A DNA stretch of 10,453 nt from Calditrichota bacterium (GTDB lineage Bacteria > Zhuqueibacterota > Zhuqueibacteria > Residuimicrobiales > Krinioviventaceae), in contig RPQV01000071.1 of the NCBI GenBank assembly GCA_003818595.1, forward strand, positions 1 to 10,453. Reading direction: 5' to 3'. Positions 1 through 5,939 of the stretch are shown here, piece after piece (within the stretch, counting starts at the first letter, position 1; the number at the start of each line of letters is the position of its first letter). The notes under the pieces were generated by a model. The model had not been told where the DNA came from. It saw only the letters and a program-made list of their open reading frames with translations, and did not search any database. The translations under genes were made by a program, and so were the position numbers.

Positions 1-2
1 GC

Positions 3-623
3 TTTAAAGGAACCATCAGCGGAAATTATGACATCACAACGGTGACAACGATAGGTTATCCGCAGGAAAATCTCTTTTCCGACGTCCGACTCGACCTGAG
101 CACATCTCCGGAAGTGAGCGGAAACGTCAATCTGACACTGCATGAATTTACCAAGGACACCCTCTCTTCGAGCGAAAGCGGCGAGCTGAAACTCGGCGGG
201 TATCATGCTGTTTCATTCGGGCTTCATTTTCTCATCTTTGGTGTTTTTATGGGAACTGAAATCCCCAGATCATTCCCCGATCTATTGACAGTCCATTTCG
301 GCGCTTATACTGATTTCCCGCTCCCCAAACTCCCGATTCGAGTCAATTTCGGTTATATTCAATGGGTCGATGCGGTCAGCAACGAGTTAAATTCGAGCAC
401 ACCTTTTCGCGTGGTCTCGCATCTCGGCGGCGGCGTCGCCGTTCGGTCGTCGATGTGCAAATGGCTGCCCAAGCCAATATGGATAAGGATCGGCATACGC
501 AGCTCGCTGACGTCTTTTGCATTGAATATTTTTGAGGAAGAGTCAAAGAGCACAAAAACCCAAAAGGCGCCTTCACCCTTGGAAAATCTGGCGTTCAGCA
601 TGGGACTCGATGTACCGTTCTAG
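3..623 (+). CDS. C-terminal part of an outer-membrane beta-barrel-like protein (5' end outside window)
   Basis: The frame is open from the left edge to the TAG at 621-623, giving about 206 visible residues. An in-frame GTG at 42 is only an internal codon, because sense codons continue upstream of it. No family is recognised. The visible part is rich in alternating hydrophobic/polar stretches typical of beta-strands (for example LTVHFGAYTDF, IRVNFGYIQW, RIGIRSSLTSFALNIF). It ends in AFSMGLDVPF: a terminal Phe with hydrophobic residues at -3, -5, -7 and -9, which is the pattern of the C-terminal beta-signal read by the BAM machinery. I therefore infer an outer-membrane barrel. The polar segment EEESKSTKTQKAPSP just before the last strand would be a loop or turn. 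The next gene is more than 250 bp away, so this looks like the last gene of its transcript. The function is unknown, and a surface-associated non-barrel beta protein is the alternative. Confidence 0.6.
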   Translation, partial: FKGTISGNYDITTVTTIGYPQENLFSDVRLDLSTSPEVSGNVNLTLHEFTKDTLSSSESGELKLGGYHAVSFGLHFLIFGVFMGTEIPRSFPDLLTVHFGAYTDFPLPKLPIRVNFGYIQWVDAVSNELNSSTPFRVVSHLGGGVAVRSSMCKWLPKPIWIRIGIRSSLTSFALNIFEEESKSTKTQKAPSPLENLAFSMGLDVPF

Positions 624-676
624 CCAGTATACAGGCAGAATGGTAAAGTCGGTCAATCTTTTAATGGAAGCACGTT

Positions 677-821
677 ATGAGAATCGCTAGTATCTTGATG
701 GTTTTCCTGATGATGGCGGGGTGAATTCGAAATGACTTTGGTCGATGGTGCGGTAAGTTGCCTGGCTTGTCCCGAAGCATTAATACAGATATCAGGAGAA
801 TTCAACGTAAAGATCGAATGA
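677..821 (+). pseudogene. frame-broken mini-gene for a small secreted protein or lipoprotein
   Basis: An ATG at 677 follows a good Shine-Dalgarno (GGAAG, 666-670, 6-nt spacer) and encodes a signal peptide, MRIASILMVFLMMAG, which then hits TGA at 722-724. From 723 the +1 frame is open to the TGA at 819-821 and adds EFEMTLVDGAVSCLAC and 16 further residues. Removing one G from the GGGG run at 718-721 joins the two halves into a product of about 47 residues. Alternatively, restoring two bases after T722 would recreate a lipobox (MMAGC) followed by EFEM. So either an indel has killed a small exported protein or lipoprotein, or the assembly carries an error here. The start, RBS and signal peptide can be seen directly; that the two frames were once joined is inference. 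There is no recognised homologue. The region could also be wholly non-coding, with the signal-like peptide arising by chance. Confidence 0.45.
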
Positions 822-870
822 ACTGAAAATAGCATGATATCAAATGAGCAGTCACCTTCATGAATGAATA

Positions 871-875
871 AGGAG
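871..875 (+). promoter_or_regulatory. ribosome binding site of the FAD oxidoreductase
   Basis: AGGAG sits 5 nt before the ATG at 881. It fixes that start and so keeps the twin-arginine signal at the very N-terminus. Confidence 0.8.
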
Positions 876-880
876 TATCT

Positions 881-2350
881 ATGAATCGTCGCCGATTTTC
901 CAGGCAGATGCTGATACTGGGAACCGGGCTTCCGGCAGGACTGGCAGCGGGCCAGTCAATGATCAATATTCAGGAACCGGAGTCAAAGGAGTTCTATGAG
1001 GAGCCGTCGAAAAAGCTGCCGCTGCGGCATTTTGATGTCGTCGTCGCAGGCGGCGGCACCGCCGGGCTGTTCGCGGCTATAGCTTCCGGACGGCAGGGCG
1101 CCAGGACCATGCTGATCGAATCAAAAGGGTATTGTGGCGGCATAGCTGTCGAAGGCGGCACCGCAATTCACAGTTTTTACAATCTTTACACCGCTTTTCC
1201 GGGGTGCGCCAAGCGCAAGGTCATTCGCGGGATTCCGGCAGAGTTTATGGATCGGTTGACCGAAATGGGCGGCTGCACCGGTTATCCGGAAATGGAAACC
1301 GGTCGCGGATATGACTCGATCTGTACCGCGATCGATACGGAGCAGTACAAGCTGCTGGCGTTTAACATGCTGAAAGAGGCCAACGTTTTTGTCGCGGTGA
1401 ACACCCTGTTGGCGGGAGCAATCGTCAGCGACGGCTGTATTCAGGGAGTGATCACCGAAAGTCGTTCCGGCCGCGAAGCCATCATGGCCAAGAGTTTTAT
1501 CGATTGCACGGGCTACGGCGATCTGTGCGCCCACGCCCATGCCGAGTTCACGGTTCCCAATGACTATGACAGCTGCAACAGCTTCAGCCTGGCGAATGCC
1601 TCGATTGATGATTATTATAAATTTCTCGAATCTCACAGCGCCATCGGACAAATATGTCGCGGCCCGCGCAGCGGCGAGGAAAACAAGCTGGTGCGGGTGG
1701 GCGCTGAGGAATTGAACATTCCCGAATTCTCCGAGAAGGCCAAAAAGATCGGCATGTCCATGATCACCACCACTGTACGTGACAATTATCTGATGTACGT
1801 CAAGTGCAACTATAAAATTCCCGGGAGTGTCGTCAATCGAGATGATGTGGCAGCGGCGGAAATCGAGATCCGTCAGCGCATGGCTCAAGGCTCGGAACTG
1901 TTGCGGCAATATGTGCCGGGATTTGAAAAGGCGTTCATTGCCCGCACCAGCCCGTCCCTCTGCATCCGTCGCGGCCGGCTCATTTCCTGCGATTATGATA
2001 TCACACACGAGGATGTCATCGATGGTCGTCACTTTGACGACGACGTGTTTGTCTACGGTTTTCATGATTTTGCCCCCCGTTTTCAGATCAAGGATGGCGG
2101 CACTTACGGCATCCCTTATCGCGCATTATGCGTCAGGGGGGTCGAAAATCTCTATGCCGCCGGCATGATGATCACTTCCGATCATCGCGCGCATATGTCC
2201 ACCCGAAATACCGTCAGCTGCATGGCGCAAGGGCAGGCGGTCGGCACGGCGGCGGCCCTGTGCGCTGCCGAATCATGCGGAACGCGCGAGCTTTCCTACA
2301 CGCCATTAAGAGAAGCGCTGGAAAAGGACGGCGTCTATTTTGAACGCTGA
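881..2350 (+). CDS. Tat-exported FAD-dependent oxidoreductase (FAD_oxidored family)
   Basis: This 489-residue protein has the layout of the FAD_oxidored family (PF12831). The dinucleotide-binding motif lies at residues 53-62 (VVVAGGGTAG), with E80 placed to bind the FAD ribose. A FIDCTGYGDL segment (206-215) follows in the middle. IRRGRLISCDYDIT (362-375) leads to the C-terminal FAD region, with NLYAAG at 423-428 and TRNTVSCMAQGQAVGTAAAL at 441-460. The N-terminus MNRRRFSRQ plus a hydrophobic stretch (about 10-24) looks like a twin-arginine signal, which fits export of a protein folded around its FAD. It has an AGGAG RBS. The substrate cannot be told: members of this family are usually annotated only as FAD-dependent oxidoreductases. 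There is no cytochrome or iron-sulfur partner next door. The upstream 258 bp hold no intact gene and a DUF1810 gene follows by 48 bp, so the neighbours do not reveal the pathway. Confidence 0.9.
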   Translation: MNRRRFSRQMLILGTGLPAGLAAGQSMINIQEPESKEFYEEPSKKLPLRHFDVVVAGGGTAGLFAAIASGRQGARTMLIESKGYCGGIAVEGGTAIHSFYNLYTAFPGCAKRKVIRGIPAEFMDRLTEMGGCTGYPEMETGRGYDSICTAIDTEQYKLLAFNMLKEANVFVAVNTLLAGAIVSDGCIQGVITESRSGREAIMAKSFIDCTGYGDLCAHAHAEFTVPNDYDSCNSFSLANASIDDYYKFLESHSAIGQICRGPRSGEENKLVRVGAEELNIPEFSEKAKKIGMSMITTTVRDNYLMYVKCNYKIPGSVVNRDDVAAAEIEIRQRMAQGSELLRQYVPGFEKAFIARTSPSLCIRRGRLISCDYDITHEDVIDGRHFDDDVFVYGFHDFAPRFQIKDGGTYGIPYRALCVRGVENLYAAGMMITSDHRAHMSTRNTVSCMAQGQAVGTAAALCAAESCGTRELSYTPLREALEKDGVYFER

Positions 2351-2398
2351 GCTTTATTAAAGATCAAAATAGGATTGATGGCTAACAAAGGCTAATAG

Positions 2399-2863
2399 AT
2401 GATGTCTGATCAATTGAGTGAACGAGACGAGTTCCAGTTATCGCGATTCGTTGAAGCGCAGGAGGATATATACGATAGAGCGCTCGCGGAAATCCATGGC
2501 GGGAAGAAAAATAGCCATTGGATGTGGTTCATCTTTCCGCAAATAGCCGGACTCGGCAGAAGCGGCATGGCGGCTTATTACGCCATTCACAGCCGAGCGG
2601 AAGCCGCGGCCTATCTACATCATCCGATTCTGGGGGCGCGGCTATTGAATTGCTGCGCCGCACTGATGGAAGTTGAAGGCAAATCGGCTTTGCAGATATT
2701 CGGATCTCCCGATGACTTGAAGCTGAGGTCGTGCATGACGTTATTCTCGATTGTCGCCGATAAGGATTCTCTTTTTGAGAGGGTGTTGAAGAAATATTAT
2801 CGCGGTAAATCCGATTTCCGGACTTTAAATCTATTGGGTGTCCATGGCAAGCAACAGGAATGA
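2399..2863 (+). CDS. DUF1810 family protein
   Basis: This 154-residue protein matches the DUF1810 family (PF08837) along nearly its whole length. The hallmark block SHWMWFIFPQIAGLGRS lies at about 39-55. A segment with AAAYLHHPILGARL (69-82) follows, then the second block FGSPDDLKLRSCMTLF (101-116) and the terminal GKSDFRTLNLLG (136-147). The length is normal for the family. There is no signal peptide or membrane segment, so it should be cytoplasmic. I know of no established biochemical function. The start is one of two adjacent ATGs (2399 or 2402); only a weak AAAGG lies upstream. It lies 48 bp after the FAD oxidoreductase and could be read from the same transcript, but nothing suggests a shared function. 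It converges with cdsA, with 35 bp between the two stops. Confidence 0.9.
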   Translation: MMSDQLSERDEFQLSRFVEAQEDIYDRALAEIHGGKKNSHWMWFIFPQIAGLGRSGMAAYYAIHSRAEAAAYLHHPILGARLLNCCAALMEVEGKSALQIFGSPDDLKLRSCMTLFSIVADKDSLFERVLKKYYRGKSDFRTLNLLGVHGKQQE

Positions 2864-2898
2864 ACATTCCGCATCGACTGTCGCCATGCTGATGCATT

Positions 2899-3726
2899 TC
2901 AGGTCAGGACGACGAAGCGGAGATAGAGATAGGCCATGGGGATTGAGATCGTCAGACTGTCAAATCGATCCAGAATTCCCCCATGTCCGGGAATGAGTCT
3001 GGAGGAATCCTTGACATCGACATCGCGTTTTAACATGGACTCGAACAGATCTCCATATTGGCCGAAAGAGCCGACAATGGCGCCCAGCACCAGAGAATGA
3101 ATCAGCGGCAGATCGCGGACAAACCAGAGGTGACAAATATACGCCGCTAGAATCGCGGCGATAAAACCGGCGATGGTGCCTTCGATGCTCTTGTTGGGAC
3201 TGATGCGCGGAATCAGTTTATGGCGGCCGAAATAGGAACCGTATAAATAGGCAGCGGTATCGCACAGCCAGGTTCCCAAGACAATGAGGAGCATCCACCT
3301 GCCGGCAGCGTCATAGGTGAGGCCGAACAATGCGGGAAGCTGTCGCAGGAGCAGGAAACTGCCGACAAACAGGGTGAAATAGATCGAGCCGAAAAAGGTT
3401 GCCGCGAGATTGAGAACCGCGGAGCCCTTTTTACGATACATTTCGACAAAGAAAAAGAGCGTGCCGAAAAAGAAAATCCAGGCCACCAGGGCTGATGGAA
3501 GAAAATAGACCAACAAAACTCCACTCAGGACGGCAAGCAATCCGGGGACAAGCTGCGCCTGCATGGTTTTGCGTTCAACCAGTCGGGCATATTCCCAGTA
3601 GGATAAAAGGACGATGAGCAACACCAATCCCAGCAGAAAATAATGACCCCACCAAAAGCAAAGAACAATCAATGGTCCGAAAATCACGGCGACGAGCGTA
3701 CGAACGGCAAAGGCTTTATAGTTCAC
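2899..3726 (-). CDS. cdsA: phosphatidate cytidylyltransferase (CDP-diglyceride synthase)
   Basis: CdsA makes CDP-diacylglycerol from phosphatidic acid and CTP in the inner membrane, the branch point for bacterial phospholipids. The 275-residue protein is very hydrophobic, with several membrane segments (for example about 9-45, 61-95, 106-130, 144-160, 183-201, 211-223). It carries the family's C-terminal signature at about 230-256: SMLKRDVDVKD, then IPGHGGILDRFDS. Other conserved parts are CDTAAYLYGS (155-164), SPNKSIEGTIAG (176-187) and GQYGDLFES (222-230). The start is GTG at 3726 with GAGGA four bases upstream (3731-3735). It is the last gene of the minus-strand block, 23 bp after the rlpA-like gene. 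In many bacteria cdsA sits beside uppS or dxr; here it follows pyrD and rlpA. The link to the pyrimidine genes may be metabolic, since CTP is its co-substrate, but this is inference. Confidence 0.95.
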   Translation of the reverse strand: MNYKAFAVRTLVAVIFGPLIVLCFWWGHYFLLGLVLLIVLLSYWEYARLVERKTMQAQLVPGLLAVLSGVLLVYFLPSALVAWIFFFGTLFFFVEMYRKKGSAVLNLAATFFGSIYFTLFVGSFLLLRQLPALFGLTYDAAGRWMLLIVLGTWLCDTAAYLYGSYFGRHKLIPRISPNKSIEGTIAGFIAAILAAYICHLWFVRDLPLIHSLVLGAIVGSFGQYGDLFESMLKRDVDVKDSSRLIPGHGGILDRFDSLTISIPMAYLYLRFVVLT

Positions 3727-3749
3727 AAGATCCTCAGTTTGAATAGTCG

Positions 3750-4175
3750 TTATCTGACCACACTCAGTTCCACTTCAGTTGTCCCGGAGTCCAAAAAGCC
3801 CAACTCTTTGGCCGCCTGGAAAGAGACATCGATGACCCGGCCGGTAACAAACGGGCCCCGATCGATGATACGCACAACCACGCTTTTATCATTTTTCAGA
3901 TTGGTCACCCGCACCTGCGTTCCAAATGGCAGAGATCGATGCGCCGCCACGAGTTCCCGCAGATTGAATATTTCACCGCTGGCGGTTTGTTTCCCCTGCA
4001 TCTCGTCGGCCATGAAAGAAGCAATTCCCCGGATCGGGCCGTAGGACTCGGGCGTATTTTTTGCGCTGTCCTGTCCGATCGTTTCGCCGTATCCTGCTGG
4101 TTCATAATAGGGAATGCATCCGCTGGGCAGGCATAACAAATAAAGTACACATATAAGGCCGCATACTTTTTTCAT
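3750..4175 (-). CDS. rlpA: RlpA-like double-psi beta-barrel lipoprotein
   Basis: The product is 141 residues from ATG 4175. That start is chosen because it gives a lipoprotein signal peptide (MKKVCGLICVLYLLCLPSGC, lipidated Cys20) and has its own Shine-Dalgarno. An upstream in-frame start at 4286 would lie inside pyrD and hide the signal. Residues about 49-140 form the RlpA double-psi beta-barrel domain: GIASF, KQTASGEIFN (62-71), AAHRSLPFGTQVRVTN (77-92) and VVVRIIDRGPF (99-109), then GRVIDVSFQAAKELG. The acidic and His residues of the RlpA active site (E in TASGE, H79, D105) are present, so lytic transglycosylase activity on denuded peptidoglycan is plausible. There is no C-terminal SPOR domain, so this is a minimal version and septal targeting is not expected from sequence. 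The usual YYG near the domain start is replaced by FMA. It lies 1 bp after the pyrD stop. Confidence 0.9.
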   Translation of the reverse strand: MKKVCGLICVLYLLCLPSGCIPYYEPAGYGETIGQDSAKNTPESYGPIRGIASFMADEMQGKQTASGEIFNLRELVAAHRSLPFGTQVRVTNLKNDKSVVVRIIDRGPFVTGRVIDVSFQAAKELGFLDSGTTEVELSVVR

Positions 4176-4176
4176 T

Positions 4177-5094
4177 TTACCTCGAAATATTAAGTGTCGC
4201 AATGATCTCGGACAAAGAGCCGAGCTGATGTTGAATGCAATATGCGTGCAATTCGTCGATAATGCGTACACTGGCACCGGGATCATAAAAATTCACCGTT
4301 CCGAGCTGCACCGCCGAAGCACCGGTAATCAGGAACTCCAGGACATCCTCAACGGTGGCAATGCCGCCGATCGCGATCACGGGAATCGTTAATTTGCTCA
4401 CCAACTCATAGACCTTGGCCAGAGCGATCGGCTTGATCGCCGGTCCGGAATAACCGCCGGTGATGGTGGCAAGTTTGGGACGACGGGTCTTGACATTCAC
4501 CGCCATTCCAACCAGAGTGTTGATGGCGGAGACCGCATCCGCACCGTTTTCCTGACACGCCAGACCGATTTCGCTGATCGAGGTGACGTTGGGAGTGAGC
4601 TTGACAATCAGAGGACGTTTGGCGACCCTGCGTACCGCCCGCGTCACCTGCGCGGCGGTGGCGGCGTTGCTGCTGAAACTGAGACCTCCCTCTTTGACAT
4701 TGGGACAGGAATAATTCAATTCATATCCTGCGATCCCGTCAACGTCTTCCAAACGCCGGACGCATTCAACAAAGCCGTCTCCGGTTTTACCGGCGACATT
4801 AACGATGACCGTTGTTTTCAGCGACTGCAGGAAATAAAGTTTTTCAATGATGAACTGTTCAACGCCGACATTGGGCAGGCCAATAGAGTTTAACATACCG
4901 TTATTCAATTCGACGATTCGACGCGGGGGATTGCCGGGACGAGGTTCCACGGTGACGGTTTTCGTGATCACAGCGCCCAATTGGTTGAGCGGGATGATAT
5001 CCTTAAACTCTTCCGCGTAACCAAAGGTGCCGCTGGCGGTCATAATCGGATTTTGCAGCCGCAGCGGGCCGATCTTCACCGACATGTCAATCAT
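4177..5094 (-). CDS. pyrD: dihydroorotate dehydrogenase B, catalytic subunit
   Basis: PyrD oxidises dihydroorotate to orotate, the fourth step of pyrimidine synthesis. The 305-residue protein is full length for a class 1 enzyme. Visible landmarks are NPIMTASGTFGYAEEF (15-30), NGMLNSIGLPNVG (65-77), the catalytic loop ELNYSCPNVKEGG (125-137) with active-site Cys130, PLIVKLTPNV (161-170), and the phosphate/FMN-binding part GGYSGPAIKPIAL (213-225), IPVIAIGGI (237-245) and AVQLGT (261-266). An active-site Cys rather than Ser marks a class 1 cytosolic enzyme. The adjacent pyrK shows it is type 1B, which passes electrons to NAD+. The start ATG at 5094 overlaps pyrK by 8 bp; a second ATG at 5085 would begin at MSVKIGP and is also possible. 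GGAAGAG within the pyrK end can serve as RBS. Confidence 0.97.
   Translation of the reverse strand: MIDMSVKIGPLRLQNPIMTASGTFGYAEEFKDIIPLNQLGAVITKTVTVEPRPGNPPRRIVELNNGMLNSIGLPNVGVEQFIIEKLYFLQSLKTTVIVNVAGKTGDGFVECVRRLEDVDGIAGYELNYSCPNVKEGGLSFSSNAATAAQVTRAVRRVAKRPLIVKLTPNVTSISEIGLACQENGADAVSAINTLVGMAVNVKTRRPKLATITGGYSGPAIKPIALAKVYELVSKLTIPVIAIGGIATVEDVLEFLITGASAVQLGTVNFYDPGASVRIIDELHAYCIQHQLGSLSEIIATLNISR
4179..4183 (-). promoter_or_regulatory. ribosome binding site of rlpA inside the pyrD 3' end
   Basis: GAGGT formed by the last codons of pyrD (TCG AGG TAA) lies 3 nt before the rlpA ATG at 4175. It decides the start and implies translational coupling of rlpA to pyrD. Confidence 0.7.
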
Positions 5095-5926
5095 GAATGA
5101 TGATCTCTTCCATATTAAATACCGGTCCCTCTTTACAGGCTAAAAAATACTCCTTCTTGCCCGGATCAGGAAAACGCATGGGGACTGCGCAGCCAACACA
5201 AACACCGAATCCGCAGGCCATGATAGTTTCCACTGAGACCTGCGCCTTGATCTGAAATTGAGCAGCAATCTCCTGTACTTTGCGCAGCATGGGCGTAGGC
5301 CCGCAGACAAACAAGCATTTGCGCTCCATATCAGGCACAGTGCGCAGATGTTCAATCAATAAATCAGTGACCATTCCCCGCGAACCGACTGAGCCGTCCA
5401 CCGAACTCACCCGCACCTGAGCAGAAGGTTGAAAATCATCAAGACGACAAAGCTGCTCTTTTTTGCCGACACCGTAAAAGAGCGTCGTCGGCACATTTCG
5501 CTGCCGAGTTTTCCGCAAAAACAATTTGAAGGGAGCGATGCCCAAACCACCGGCGACGATGATCGCCTCGGTGAGATGATCGTCGATATGAAACGAATTG
5601 CCCAAGGGACCGAGAAGATCGAGAACATCCCCAACCTGCAGGTGCTTCAACGCTTCGGTTCCACGACCGACGGCATGAAAAAGTATATCGATTGTTTCAG
5701 CCTCGCCATCGGCATCGTGAATACTGAACGGTCTTCTCCATAGTATATCCGCGCAGCGAGGCACCCTGATTTCGACAAATTGACCCGGATGAGCGTTTTG
5801 GCTCAGGGCAGGTTCTTTCAACCGCAGGACAAAGGTTTCCCATGCAATTTCAGTGATGCTGACAATCTCGGACCTGCAAAGACGAATTGGCTGATGATCG
5901 TGGGTGTTGAGCGGGATCACGGCCAT
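5087..5926 (-). CDS. pyrK: dihydroorotate dehydrogenase B, electron transfer subunit
   Basis: PyrK carries FAD and a [2Fe-2S] cluster and moves electrons from the FMN of PyrD to NAD+. The product is 279 residues from ATG 5926. In order it shows the FAD-binding barrel with WRRPFSIHD (63-71), the nucleotide-binding segment VAGGLGIAPFKLFLRK (124-139), LFVCGPTPML (205-214), and the cluster ligands C238, C243 and C246 in ACGFGVCVGC plus C264 in FLACKEGP. All four cysteines are present. The frame is open further upstream to 6052, but that would run inside the preceding TPR gene. An AAGGA site 7 nt ahead of 5926 supports the shorter start. The gene is 13 bp downstream of the TPR lipoprotein gene and overlaps pyrD by 8 bp, as is usual for this two-subunit enzyme. 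Confidence 0.96.
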   Translation of the reverse strand: MAVIPLNTHDHQPIRLCRSEIVSITEIAWETFVLRLKEPALSQNAHPGQFVEIRVPRCADILWRRPFSIHDADGEAETIDILFHAVGRGTEALKHLQVGDVLDLLGPLGNSFHIDDHLTEAIIVAGGLGIAPFKLFLRKTRQRNVPTTLFYGVGKKEQLCRLDDFQPSAQVRVSSVDGSVGSRGMVTDLLIEHLRTVPDMERKCLFVCGPTPMLRKVQEIAAQFQIKAQVSVETIMACGFGVCVGCAVPMRFPDPGKKEYFLACKEGPVFNMEEIIIHD

Positions 5927-5933
5927 GAATGAA

Positions 5934-5938
5934 TCCTT
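5934..5938 (-). promoter_or_regulatory. ribosome binding site of pyrK
   Basis: AAGGA lies 7 nt before the ATG at 5926, in the 13-bp gap after the TPR gene. It decides against the longer in-frame start at 6052. Confidence 0.7.
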
Positions 5939-5939
5939 G

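Noticed and set aside
1121..2065. A 314-codon open frame on the minus strand, antisense to the FAD oxidoreductase.
   Set aside because: It lies wholly inside a well-supported gene and its translation shows no recognisable domain. Long antisense frames are expected opposite codon-biased genes.
2864..2898. A possible terminator between the convergent DUF1810 and cdsA genes (GCATC/GATGC stem).
   Set aside because: The stem is only 5 bp with a 15-nt loop and no T-tract follows on either strand.
4176..4286. An N-terminal extension of the rlpA-like gene starting at 4286.
   Set aside because: It would overlap pyrD by 110 bp and put 37 residues before a perfect lipoprotein signal. ATG 4175 has its own ribosome site.
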